Of a DNA stretch of 39,213 nucleotides, positions 24,467-33,800 are shown one piece after another; the first letter of the stretch is position 1, and every line of letters starts with the position of its first letter. The stretch lies in the NCBI GenBank assembly GCA_003023725.1, contig PXYT01000047.1, positions 1-39,213 of the forward strand, in the 5' to 3' direction. The translations under genes were made by a program, and so were the position numbers. The notes under the pieces were generated by a model. It saw only the letters and a list, made by a program, of their open reading frames with translations, had not been told where the DNA came from and searched no databases. Origin of the DNA: Sulfobacillus benefaciens (lineage in GTDB: Bacteria > Bacillota > Sulfobacillia > Sulfobacillales > Sulfobacillaceae).

Positions 24467-25765
24467 TTACGATCCAACAATCGCCTCGTCAAATAAGCGT
24501 TTTAATACGTCCTCAGTCACCTGGATGGGGGCCAGGCTGAGAAGGCGCTGCTGGGCCATAGTGCCTTCCACCAGTTTATCCACATCTTTGGGACTAAAAT
24601 CCAGCTCTTTCAGGGTCGTTGGGATGCCTAAAGTCGTCAGCAGCTCGATATAGTACTCGAAGAAATTGTCGCTCAACTGACGAATGCTCTCGCCACGCAG
24701 GGACAGGACATCCGCAATTTGCTCAAAGCGATCAAAGTCTATGTTTGCCAGATTGCGAAATACGTAGGCAGCGGGAATGGCTGTGCTGATCCCGTGTGGG
24801 CTTAAGGCGTAGCCATAAGCATAATCCTGAGGGGCCCAGGCACGGACCATTCCGGCGATGGGATAGCCCATCGCATGGGGAATGTGGACCCCGGCATGGC
24901 CGAAACCGATGCCGGCGATACTGGCCCCGAGCATCATGTAATATCGTGCCTCAACATCGTAAGGTTGAGCCACTGCACGGCGAATGAAATTATGCACCCA
25001 ACCTACCGCTTGAATGGCAAAGATATCGCCTATTGGTGTGGATCCGACATATACCGGGCGATTGGCCGGGTCCTGAACTTTGGCCCTTGCGGTATAGGGA
25101 TGGGCCGTAAAAGACTCAATGGCGTGATTGAGCACGTCCAATCCGGCGGAAGCTGTGACCATGGGCGGCAGGGAAAGTGTATTCAGTGGGTCGATGATGG
25201 CCACATCAGGGCGTAGGTATCGGTGACTGATACCACTTTTGACTTTGATGGCCGAAATGTCCAAAATGGCAACGCTGGTGCTTTCACTCCCTGTACCGGC
25301 GGTAGTGGGAATGGCAATATGGGGTTTCAAGGGCCCTGGCGGATTGATTCCTTGTCCAATGGGTTTGTTGACATAGTCCAACAGATCGCGCGGATAGCTG
25401 TACAACAAATTCAACATCTTTGCGGTGTCGATGGTGGAACCGCCTCCAACGGAAACGAATCCGTCGATGACCTTTCCGCAGATGGTATTAAAGGCTTCCA
25501 TCACCATGGTGTCTTCCGGTTCCACGCGCACCATGGCAGTGGTGGAGATTTCAATACCCTCTTCGTTCAAGGCTTTTTTCACTGTGTCGTAGACAGACGA
25601 TGTTTGCAAATGGGGGTCGACGACAATAAGCGCGTGATGCATTCCCAAGCGTTTGGCTTCATATCCTACGTCATGGGTGGCCTCCATCCCAAATTTCAAC
25701 GACGGGACATTTATGGCAAACACGCCATCGTTAAACGGCGTATGGACAATATCAGTGGGTCGCAT
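24467..25765 (-). CDS. Iron-containing alcohol dehydrogenase (HOT/ADHFe1-like)
   Basis: 432 aa group III (iron-type) alcohol dehydrogenase. The NAD region shows FVSVGGGSTIDTAKMLNLL and IAIPTTAGTGSESTSVAILD. Metal ligands are in ASAGLDVLNHAIESFTAHPY (Asp and His) and later in GVHIPHAMGYPI and GYALSPHGIS (His). The ADHFe1-like inserts and the ending LDFSPKDVDKLVEGTMAQQR fit hydroxyacid-oxoacid transhydrogenases or 4-hydroxybutyrate-type dehydrogenases. The exact substrate is unknown. The ATG at 25765 follows AGGAGGAG; an earlier in-frame start at 25798 adds 11 residues without a good site. It lies 45 bp downstream of a lactonase-like hydrolase on the same strand, suggesting conversion of a lactone to a hydroxyacid and then its oxidation (inference). 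Confidence 0.9.
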   Translation of the reverse strand: MRPTDIVHTPFNDGVFAINVPSLKFGMEATHDVGYEAKRLGMHHALIVVDPHLQTSSVYDTVKKALNEEGIEISTTAMVRVEPEDTMVMEAFNTICGKVIDGFVSVGGGSTIDTAKMLNLLYSYPRDLLDYVNKPIGQGINPPGPLKPHIAIPTTAGTGSESTSVAILDISAIKVKSGISHRYLRPDVAIIDPLNTLSLPPMVTASAGLDVLNHAIESFTAHPYTARAKVQDPANRPVYVGSTPIGDIFAIQAVGWVHNFIRRAVAQPYDVEARYYMMLGASIAGIGFGHAGVHIPHAMGYPIAGMVRAWAPQDYAYGYALSPHGISTAIPAAYVFRNLANIDFDRFEQIADVLSLRGESIRQLSDNFFEYYIELLTTLGIPTTLKELDFSPKDVDKLVEGTMAQQRLLSLAPIQVTEDVLKRLFDEAIVGS

Positions 25766-25810
25766 GATACTCCTCCTCTTCCAGGTGATTTGCCGCAATC
25801 GAGTGCGCAG

Positions 25811-26626
25811 TCATTTGAGCGGATCCGGGGCAGACGGATACTTATTCCATAAGTCAGGATCATGGCCCATCACCAACTGTCCTTTGCGAGCCTTCTGAAT
25901 GATTTTGAGTTTACGGATGTAGGTGTGCCATTCTTCGGCATCGCTCAATAACCATCCTTTGGTTTCGAGTGCATATTCCTCCGGTATATGTAAATAATCC
26001 CCGGTAAACGTGTAAAAACGGCCGCTTTGGGTCTTGACATGCATTACTTGATGACCGGCCGTGTGACCACCGGTCCACTCCAGGTTCACGCCATCCACCA
26101 GTTCAAACTGGTGGTCGTCGAGAGGGACCCAATTAGCGTTACGCAAGGGTTCGAGGTCTGAGAAATCATAGGCGCCGCCTTTGCCCTGCCACAACATAAA
26201 CAAAGCGGACTCCAGTTCGCGTTTTTGGACGAGGATGGGAGTCTTGTGCGCTAGGAAGACTCCCAATTGGCCAATGTGGTCGAGGTGAAGATGCGAAATG
26301 ACTATAAAGTCGATATCTTCTGGTTGCATGCCGATTTTTTGCAGCTGAACTTCAATGCGGTTGTCCTCAGACATTCTTACGATCGGGAAAACTTCCGTTA
26401 GGCCTTTTTCGTGGGTTTCCATCGCCTGAAGGGATATTCCGGTATCAAACAGAATATTGCCGTCAGGATGCTTGATGACTGCGGCGCTGACCGGGATCTC
26501 CACCCATTTTCTTTCCGGATTGCGGTTGCTGAACGTCATGGCGCACCCTGGTCCCCCTGGCAAAAACCAGCCAATATCACCGCCTAACCAACCCAGATCC
26601 AATAGAAATATTTGCTCCGACAACAT
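25811..26626 (-). CDS. Metallo-beta-lactamase fold lactonase-like hydrolase
   Basis: 271 aa, related to N-acyl-homoserine lactonases and other MBL lactonases. The metal site is H112-x-H114-x-D116-H117 (SHLHLDHIG). Further ligands are in GGHTAGHQVM (His) and FTGDYLHIPEEY (Asp), with a late His in VMGHDPDLW. The N-terminus has IPVSAAVIKHPDGNILFDTG, as in AHL lactonases. The ATG at 26626 has GGAGGGG upstream. Paired with an iron-type alcohol dehydrogenase, it is more likely metabolic (opening a lactone of a sugar or hydroxyacid) than a quorum-quenching enzyme, but either is possible. Confidence 0.88.
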   Translation of the reverse strand: MLSEQIFLLDLGWLGGDIGWFLPGGPGCAMTFSNRNPERKWVEIPVSAAVIKHPDGNILFDTGISLQAMETHEKGLTEVFPIVRMSEDNRIEVQLQKIGMQPEDIDFIVISHLHLDHIGQLGVFLAHKTPILVQKRELESALFMLWQGKGGAYDFSDLEPLRNANWVPLDDHQFELVDGVNLEWTGGHTAGHQVMHVKTQSGRFYTFTGDYLHIPEEYALETKGWLLSDAEEWHTYIRKLKIIQKARKGQLVMGHDPDLWNKYPSAPDPLK

Positions 26627-27002
26627 AAAATGTCATCCCCTCCCCGAATTTGTGGGTTTCACCATGAGCGACTTACCACCTTCGACGATAGGTGTCATCG
26701 AAGGCCGATATTATATGCAAAATTGAAAGTATTGGCATAATTATAGATCACATTTTCTATCTTTCCTCCGGATTGTTGTGAAATAGCCTATCCATGACCG
26801 ACGGGGTTCGAGTCGGTGTAGTGCAGGTGCATATGGCTCAAGGATCGTTGCGTGGTTGTGGAAGCCGGTGCTCTCCCCCGTTTTCTTTTGGCGTCGTGAG
26901 GAAGAGTCGATTTATTTTCATCACATCTTACAACCGGCCCAATAACCGGTATGTTCGGTGCTCGTGGTGCCGGTTCCCCAAAAATTGTCAGAATCTAAAA
27001 TG
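26627..27002. other. Divergent intergenic region
   Basis: Between the lactonase-like gene (minus) and the IclR gene (plus). A perfect minus-strand -10 hexamer TATAAT lies at 26715-26710, 84 bp before the lactonase ATG, with only a weak -35 (TGCCAA, 16-nt spacing). Nothing else is clear. A short plus frame at 26794-27006 has no ribosome site and is not called. Confidence 0.35.
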
Positions 27003-27055
27003 TTGACAAACTTTTCCTTGAAGTCTGTATAGTGAAAACTATAATGAAGTCAAGG
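27003..27055 (+). promoter_or_regulatory. Promoter overlapped by a 40-bp dyad operator
   Basis: TTGACA at 27003-27008 has an extended-type TGTATAGT downstream. A better pair is TTGAAG (27018-27023), 16 nt, TATAAT (27040-27045). Centred on 27035/27036 is a dyad: CCTTGA (27016-27021) pairs with TCAAGG (27050-27055), and TATAGT (27028-27033) pairs with ACTATA (27038-27043); 14 of 20 half-positions match. The dyad covers the -10 and spacer. It is a likely binding site of the IclR-type protein encoded just downstream, i.e. autoregulation and control of the divergent or downstream genes. Confidence 0.6.
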
Positions 27056-27112
27056 AGCACATTGAGCACCATTCCCAAAGGTAATACTGCTCTGGTTGTC
27101 GGAAGAGGAGCA

Positions 27113-27914
27113 ATGACTTTGTCAAACTCGTGGGCCATACCAAGCCTCTCTCGGGGATTAACGTTCCTGGATCTTCTGGGGGAACATCCTACAGGCGGTA
27201 CAGTGTTGTGGCTCAGTGCCGTCTCGGGGATTCCCTTGGGCACGGTTTACCATTTGATTAACACACGGATGGAGGCCCCATATGTGATCAAGGATCCGCC
27301 AGCCCCGGCTGACACTTTGTCCTATCAAATAGCCCACCTCAACAATCCACTGCAGTCCCGCCAGATTCTTCCCGACACGGCTATCCGCACGCGAACTCAT
27401 GGAGGGACTCCATGAAACAACCTACGCGGCCAAATGGGAAAACGGGGATGTGGTTAGACAATGCATCGTCGAGGGCAATCAGTCGGTCCGAGTCTGGTCA
27501 CTGTACACCGGGTATCCTGAGCACGCTTTGCTGCATGCCTTGGGCCGGGCGGTCTTGGCCGCTGTGCCGCCTTCTCAACTCACCACTTATGTCGGCTCTC
27601 ATGCCGTGGAACAGCGCACCCCACATGCTAAGCCCATCAACGCCATTATGCCCGCACTCGAAGAAATAAGAAACCAGGGATATGCCGTCGATGTCGGCGA
27701 ATGGGAAATCGGATTATGTTGTTTGGCTGCTCCAATCCTTCCATTCGACGAAACGCTTTGGGGCCCCATGGCGATCTCGGTGCCGACTCACCGCTTTAAT
27801 CCGGCGGACTATCATACGCTCAGCGGTCCGCTTCAAGACAAGGCGCTCGACATTTCACGCAGTATGGGATACCGCTCGATGTCTTTGGCCAAAGCATCCA
27901 CCCGGAACCCGTGA
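27113..27914 (+). pseudogene. IclR family regulator, one-base frameshift
   Basis: The first frame (ATG 27113, AGAGGAG just upstream) holds the winged HTH: SLSRGLTFLDLLGEHPTGGT, LSAVSGIPLGTVYHLINTRM and YVIKDPP. After IRT near 27385-27395 the reading must move +1. The effector domain then follows from GAACTCATGG: ELMEGLHETTYAAKWENGDV, GYPEHALLHALGRAVLAAV, RNQGYAVDVGEWEIGLCCLA and PILPFDETLWGPMAISVP, to a TGA at 27912-27914. Removing one base (an extra C in CGCACGCGAAC) gives a normal 266 aa IclR protein. Both halves are well conserved, so this is a very recent mutation or a sequence error. The operator upstream and the co-directional oxidoreductase genes suggest it regulated them. Confidence 0.8.
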
Positions 27915-28015
27915 GGATGAATGAGCCCCGGGCCGACTCACCTGATCCCGATCCCTGTTGCCCGGAAATGTCAAAGCCACGTATTTCAGTATCCATCCAA
28001 AGGAGGGAACATCTT

Positions 28016-28447
28016 ATGGAGTCCACGGAAACATTTCAAGCCTTGTTACCGGAGGAAGCTCAGACGCTTGTGGCCGTGATGAAGCGCATTGTGCCGCATA
28101 ATGACGCCACATTACAGGAATTAGTGTGGAAGACGGCCATGGCTTATGATGCTCAACTGGTTGCGCATGTCAGCACGCGTCAAGAAGTACGAAAGAATTT
28201 GCGTGAGCTTGACATGCAGGCACGCCAGACTCACGCCAAGCCGTTTGCGGAAATACCTCCGGACACCCAAGACGCCATGCTAAAAACCATTGAGGACACG
28301 AGCTTTTTCCAGAGCTTAGTCAACGCGACGATATCGGATTTTTATAATCGTTATGCCGTATGGACGGCTCTGGGCTATCCCGGCTTGGCTCAACGGGATG
28401 GGGCGGGATATCTCCATAAAGGTTACGATCACCTGTCATGGGACTGA
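28016..28447 (+). CDS. Gluconate 2-dehydrogenase subunit 3 family protein
   Basis: 143 aa, the small subunit that accompanies GMC-type membrane or periplasmic dehydrogenases. It has LLPEEAQTLVAVMKRIVPHN, a helical middle, and the end SFFQSLVNATISDFYNRYAV followed by WTALGYPGLAQRDGAGYLHK, typical of the family. The ATG at 28016 follows AAAGGAGG. Unlike many homologues it has no visible Tat or Sec signal, so the complex is probably cytoplasmic or membrane-associated from inside. It is 18 bp upstream of the flavoprotein gene and clearly co-transcribed with it. Confidence 0.85.
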   Translation: MESTETFQALLPEEAQTLVAVMKRIVPHNDATLQELVWKTAMAYDAQLVAHVSTRQEVRKNLRELDMQARQTHAKPFAEIPPDTQDAMLKTIEDTSFFQSLVNATISDFYNRYAVWTALGYPGLAQRDGAGYLHKGYDHLSWD

Positions 28448-28465
28448 ACGAGAGGAGGAGAATTT

Positions 28466-30061
28466 ATGGCTAGGCCGATGTTACGTGTTCCCTTAAATGA
28501 ACCGGCCGATGTTGTCGTGATTGGGACCGGTGCCGGTGGAGGCAACGTCATTCGCGAATTGTGTTTGAAAGGCGTGAAAGTGGTGGCATTGGAGGCGGGC
28601 CCGCGCTTGGATCCCGATAGGGACTTTGAAGAGGATGAATGGGTCATGTTTCACAAGTTGTCGTGGTTGGATCCGGTGATTGGTGAAGGGCCTGACATGA
28701 CGGGATTGCCCGCGTGGATTTGTCAAGCCGTGGGTGGCACGACGACACATTGGGCGGGAGCCGCCTTGAGATTTCAACCGCATGAATTCCAAGCGCGATC
28801 AACTTATGGGGAGATCCCGGGAGCCGATTTGGACGACTGGCCTCTGGACCTTGATTCGTTGGCTCCTTTCTATGAAGAAGCGGAACGCGCTTTAGGCGTT
28901 GCGGGGCGCGTGTTGCCACTGCCGCCCGGTAACACCAACTTCTTAGTCATGCAACGGGGGGCAGAGAAAACGGGATGGCATGCGAAACCGGGTTTTATGG
29001 CTATCAACACGGAAGAATATGACGGGCGCGCGGCATGCACGCAGAGAGGATATTGCTTCCAGGGGTGTCGGAATCAGGCTAAGTGGAGCAGCTTATATGA
29101 GGCTATCCCTAAGGCCGAAGCTACGGGTTTGCTGGATTTGCGGCCTAACTGTCAGGCTTTGCACATCAATGTGGACTCCCAAAACCGCGTCACAAGTGTG
29201 GTCTATGCCAGAGCGGATGGGCAATGGGAAGAACAGAAGGCGCGTGCGGTCGTCATAGCAGGCAATGCCATTCAAACCCCCCGGCTATTGTTACAGTCTG
29301 TCTCCGGGAAATATCCGCATGGCTTAGCCAACGGCAGTGGCATGGTTGGGCGATATTATATGAGACACGTGACGGCATCATCCTATGCGCTTTTCCCCCG
29401 CCCCGTCCACGCCTACAAAGGCATGACTATGATGGGGTTGGTCGACGACTTTGCCAACAACGACCCCGAAGTCCGTCATTTTGTTGGCGGCTTTCACTTG
29501 GAAACGATTATGTTGGGACCATCCTTTGCCTCGGTGTTTATCGAACCCGGTCCCGGGACCTCGACACCTAATCGCCGTGCCTTGTGGGGAAAGCCTTTAG
29601 TCGAATTAATGGAGAACTACACCCGCTTGGCCGGTCTATGGATTGTTGGCGAAGACATGCCTCAAGCGGGTAACCGGGTAACCTTGCACCCGTATCAAAA
29701 AGATCAGTACGGAATGCCGGTGCCCGTTGTCACATATCACGACCATCCGAATGATCGAGCCATGCGAGAGTATGCATGGAGTCGGGCCCGGGAGCTGTAC
29801 TTAGCCGCGGGGGCCACCAAGGTCTATGATACTCCGCCTTATCCGGCTACCCATAACCTGGGTACCTGCCGCATGGGCCATGATCCCTCCGCCTCGGTGG
29901 TCAATGAATTTGGACAAGCGCACGAAGTCAAGAATCTTTTCATTGCGGACGGCAGCATCTTTACGACCAGTGCCGCGGAAAACCCGACGCTCACCATCAG
30001 CGCGTTGGCGATTCGCCAAGCCCATTATCTTGTGGATTTAATGATGCGCGAAGAACTCTGA
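28466..30061 (+). CDS. GMC family FAD oxidoreductase (gluconate/choline dehydrogenase-like)
   Basis: 531 aa flavoprotein that oxidises an alcohol, polyol or sugar acid. The FAD Rossmann motif is ADVVVIGTGAGGGNVIRELC, ending VVALEAGPRL. Next come ICQAVGGTTTHWAGAALRFQ and AACTQRGYCFQGCRNQAKWS, a cysteine-rich loop common in the gluconate-dehydrogenase branch. ARAVVIAGNAIQTPRLLLQS and the C-terminal HNLGTCRMGHDPSASVVNEF follow. The end is LFIADGSIFTTSAAENPTLT, with the catalytic Asn of the GMC signature (NPTLTI). The ATG at 28466 follows GAGGAGGAG. Together with subunit 3 it forms the usual pair; the cytochrome c subunit of three-part enzymes is missing, so the electron acceptor is unknown. Confidence 0.93.
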   Translation: MARPMLRVPLNEPADVVVIGTGAGGGNVIRELCLKGVKVVALEAGPRLDPDRDFEEDEWVMFHKLSWLDPVIGEGPDMTGLPAWICQAVGGTTTHWAGAALRFQPHEFQARSTYGEIPGADLDDWPLDLDSLAPFYEEAERALGVAGRVLPLPPGNTNFLVMQRGAEKTGWHAKPGFMAINTEEYDGRAACTQRGYCFQGCRNQAKWSSLYEAIPKAEATGLLDLRPNCQALHINVDSQNRVTSVVYARADGQWEEQKARAVVIAGNAIQTPRLLLQSVSGKYPHGLANGSGMVGRYYMRHVTASSYALFPRPVHAYKGMTMMGLVDDFANNDPEVRHFVGGFHLETIMLGPSFASVFIEPGPGTSTPNRRALWGKPLVELMENYTRLAGLWIVGEDMPQAGNRVTLHPYQKDQYGMPVPVVTYHDHPNDRAMREYAWSRARELYLAAGATKVYDTPPYPATHNLGTCRMGHDPSASVVNEFGQAHEVKNLFIADGSIFTTSAAENPTLTISALAIRQAHYLVDLMMREEL

Positions 30062-30088
30062 GTGAATTCCACAAGGATCCGATGTTAC

Positions 30089-30544
30089 ATGAGTAAGATG
30101 CTGATCCTTAGGCGATGGCTCAGAAGCTCTCGAAGTCATGTATCCCTATGAGCGGTTACGGGAAGAAGGTGACGACGTCCAGATTGCGGCTTCCAGCCGA
30201 AAAATTCGTCAAATGGTGGTTCACGATTTTGAACCGGGATTCGATACGTACAAACAAAAAACTCAAATACCGCGTACAAGCGGATTTGTCCTTTAAGAAG
30301 TCCATCCGTAAGAGTGCGTAGCGGCCGTGATTCCCGGGAGGCCCACCATTGAAGACATTCGTAATGACGCCGATCTCCGTCGGCTCATTTTGGTACTTCT
30401 TTTCCCAAAATGTTCCGGTTGCGCCGTTGTGTCATACCCCACTGGCGCCGGCTGCCGCAGGCGTCTTATCCGGCCGAACTCTGGCGGGTTATCCCGCCTT
30501 AGCCAGATATCGTCCAAGCGGACGGCGGTGTCGAGGTTCCCTGA
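30089..30544 (+). pseudogene. DJ-1/PfpI family relic
   Basis: A broken glutamine-amidotransferase-like protein of the PfpI/protease-I group. Starting at the ATG at 30089 (MSKMLIL), frames must be changed to read SEALEVMYPYERLREEGDDV, QIAASSRKIRQMV and VHDFEPGFDTY. They continue with YRVQADLSFKKSI, then IEDIRNDADLRRLI, then FFSQNVPVAPLCHTPLA (nucleophile Cys-His), AAAGVLSGRTLAGYPAL and finally ADGGVEVP before TGA at 30542-30544. Four or more frame changes make it non-functional. It follows the GMC gene by 27 bp and was likely the last gene of that operon; the stem-loop right after it is intact. Confidence 0.72.
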
Positions 30545-30545
30545 G

Positions 30546-30588
30546 TGCGTAGGGAGGCCGTCACCGGGATGGTGGGCCTCCCTACGCA
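30546..30588 (+). terminator. Perfect stem-loop terminator of the GMC operon
   Basis: 14-bp perfect arms TGCGTAGGGAGGCC (30546-30559) and GGCCTCCCTACGCA (30575-30588), with a 15-nt loop, followed by GTTGTTTGACTTTT. It starts 1 bp after the stop of the PfpI relic. Intrinsic terminator, moderately strong. Confidence 0.75.
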
Positions 30589-30898
30589 GTTGTTTGACTT
30601 TTCGGATCTGGGGATGACGAACCCTTAGTAAGCTTTCCAGAGACGTTCCGAAGCAAGCACTCGATGCTTTTTTCTGCCGCCTCTATGGTAAGACCGGAAA
30701 GAATTGCAAAATCCACCGCCTATGATTTCGGTGAACGGCACATTTCGGCAAATTCCCACAGGTATGCCATCGCCATTCTTATCAGACAGCAAATTCGATA
30801 ACAGAAACCATTAACGTTGTTCTGTGCACTTTCATCACCGGGTGCCAAGGGCCGTGTTGTTGGTGATTCCCCGTGGGCGCGTCACGCAGACCGGCTTC
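30589..30898. other. Intergenic region, nothing recognised
   Basis: About 310 bp between the terminator and the end of the permease second exon. I see no gene, RNA or clear repeat, and no strong terminator for the minus-strand permease. Confidence 0.3.
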
Positions 30899-33800
30899 TT
30901 AGCGCATCACACTCGGCATCACAAAATAGTAGATCAGACCCACGATAATCAGCCAGACCAGCACCACCAGCGTCCACCCTAAGTTGTGGCGTATCACTTG
31001 TCCTTCACTGCGAACATACTTACTGGTAGAGTAGGAGGGGTTCTTACGAACCCCGTCCCCTCATCGAACCGGACTTGTGGTTTTTCCACATCCGGCTCTC
31101 CGACGATAGTTGCCCTAGCACTAAGGGCGAGGAAGTTGCGCCAGAACTTGGCGGCGCATCATAGCAAGAGAAGGTAAACCCATATGGGCTAGGCGGGTGT
31201 TGGTCCACTCAGCATCGAGAGCGGGACTGCGATTCCAGCGTTTGGCCACGAAGGCCCGACATCGCTCGCGGACCCAAGCATCCAGTTGGTAGTAATTGCC
31301 GTTGTGGCTTATGGTGAAATACTGCCCCCACCCCCGGATTACCGGTGCGAGGTCGTCAATCACCATCTGCAGATTCATCGGACGGGTTCGCCGTGTCAGC
31401 TCCCGAACGCGATTCTTGAAGCGCTCGGCGGCTGCCTGTTTTGGGCCAAAGAGAGGGCGGCCGGGGCCGCCCTTGGTCGGTGCCCAGAAGAACGTAAAGC
31501 CCAAGAAATCGAAGGCCGTTGCCCGCACGTTCACGATGCGGGTTTTCTCCGGGTGAAGCGTGAGCCGCAATTCACCGAGGACGATCTGGGCCATCCTGAG
31601 AGCGGCTTGGGCATCTTCTTGGGTCCGTGCCAGCGCACACCAATCATCTGCGTAGCGGATGAATTGAATGCCCGGTAGACGTGCCATGGCTTGGTCCAAT
31701 GCGTCGAGGTAGATGTTGGCCAACAGGGGACTAATCACCGACCCTTGGCTCGTTCCGCGAGAGGTCGGTTGCCATTGCCCGGCGTCCATGACGCCGGCCC
31801 GTAGCATATCACGCAACCACCCCAGTACAGTGCCATCCGAGATGCGTTCTGCCACCTTATCGATCAGGAGTTGTTGGTCGATAGAACCAAAATAGTCCCG
31901 AATGTCGGCATCCACCACCCAGTGATATCCGTCACTCAGATGGGCGAAAATGCGGTGGACCGCCTCATGGGCACTCCGGCCCGGTCGGAAGCCGTAGCTA
32001 TCGACACTAAAGGTGGGTTCCCAGATAGGCTCCATCACCCGCCGCATGGCTTCCTCCGCTACGCGGTCCCGGATAGCCGGAACCCCTAAGGGCCGTTGCT
32101 TCTTGGTGCCCGGCTTGGGTATCCAGACACGGCGAACCGGCAAGGGTTTATAGCGATGCTCCTGCATCGCACGCCCGAGTCGGTCGAGCTCGTCGCCCAG
32201 ATGCTCCGCAAATTGGTCACCACTCTGGTGGTCGACTCCTGCAGCCCCGCGGTTGGCTAAGACCGCCGCGGCGGCCATCGCTAGAATTCGCGGGGTTCCA
32301 GACTTTATCCGCCATACTATACCATTTTCTTTGCAGTGCCATCCTCGTCTCCTCCATTCGTGCCGCCAGACGCCCCCATGGGGCACGGCTGTCTTTAGGG
32401 CCGGAGCCCAATCTTGCCTTGCCAGCGGGCACGCTCATGTGAGAATCCTATCGAAGTGACCGCCCTTCCCATTCCCGCGGAGTTCTGTTGTCTCCTGCGG
32501 TACTTCGGTACTATGCCGGTCTCCGACTCCCTATCCCACCCAAGAGCGGGGGTTGGCGGTCATCGCATTGCCCACTTGTCGAACTCTTGGACCAGACAGG
32601 GTCTCGCCGGGTCAGTCACAGTTCTTTCCTTCGGTGCCATCCCTAACCACCCGACGGGGTACGCTATGGTGCTGCTCGTTCCGTACTCGCTACAGGTAGC
32701 GATACCATGCTAACCACGGCGTTAGGAGGCTTCGCCCGATCGACGAGGGCTCGCCACCACCGTCAGGCCACCACGGGTTCACAGTTCGTTACGGCCCCGA
32801 AATTTGGCTCAGGCCCACCAGATTCTGGGTTACCCCAGACACCCTGCCATTATTGCCTACCGCACTTGAACGAGGAAATTCGCACGGGTTAGACTTTCAC
32901 TAACAAGAACTGCAACCTGCCGGTCGCACGTCGACACACCGACACTCGCGGTCTGTGGAGCAATGGGTTTGCCAACCTCTGCGCCGACGGAGTTCAGCGA
33001 CGGTAACAATAGGAGAGGGAAACCCAGAATTTTCCCGACCAGCGTCTGCATCAAACCAAACATGGCATTGGTCGAGGTGTTGCTTCCGGAAAGAGCCACT
33101 CCAATCCAGCCCAAAATGGGCGCCAGTAAGATGAACATTGGACCAACACGACTAAAAGTGTAGGCCAAAGAAGCCGCCATTCCCGAAAAGTTGAAGACGT
33201 CGGCCAGCCCGAAGATGAAGAAGCCAACCAAAATGGCACCCCACATTTGATACAGGGATGTTCGAAATATCTGACCGATGGTCCGGATCTTAGGACGCAA
33301 CAACAACAAAATAATAAGCCATGATGCAAGAATCGAAGTTCCTCCGACAAAAGGAGCAAAATTAAAGTCCACACTGGTGGCTTGATGCGAGATGGAGGAA
33401 ATGCCTACGACCTTCAACAGCAACCAACTGATCTGAGGCAACGGAGACCAAGGGCCGGTCCATAATACGACGACGATAATTAACACAATAAAGGGCAGCC
33501 AGGACCGGAATATTTCCTTGGTGCTTAAATGTGTTTCTTCGTTGCGAGCCGCCGCCACCTCGTCCAATTCCACTCCACCGAATCCCAAGATGTGCCGGGG
33601 ACGCCACACTTTTAAAAACAGCAAGAGACAGATAAAGGACACCAATGACCCGGTGACGTCGGGTAAATAAGGGCCGACCCATTGCGACACGGGAAACTGG
33701 CCTAAAATATAGGAGAACGATCCCACCACGGCTAGCGGCCAACCATCTCTGAATCCCTTTTTCCCCGTGACCAAATAAATCAAGACCCATGGCGGCAACA

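Larger units (their letters stand above)
31026..32929 (-). mobile_element. Group II intron inserted in the permease gene
   Basis: 1904-bp intron read on the minus strand. The 5' end GTGCG (32929-32925) fits the GUGYG rule. The 3' end is CTCTAC at 31026 (AY rule). The 5' exon ends GTCGAC; a hairpin loop 185-190 nt inside the intron (32739-32744, GTCGAT within GCCC-TCGTCGATC-GGGC) can pair with it over 6 bp (one G-U), so it is a good EBS1-IBS1. Domain V lies at 31066-31098 and a domain VI hairpin at 31037-31054. The reverse transcriptase is in the domain IV position. No HNH endonuclease is encoded. The exon junction reconstitutes the permease frame exactly, which fixes the boundaries. Confidence 0.88.

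Noticed and set aside
23989-24492. 167-aa minus-strand ORF
   Set aside because: No ribosome site, basic low-quality composition, and it runs through the 15-bp terminator stem-loop.
32857-32929. Native C-terminus of the permease ending LVQVR at 32857
   Set aside because: These residues are translated intron sequence. The family C-terminus is encoded on the other side of the intron at 31025-30899.
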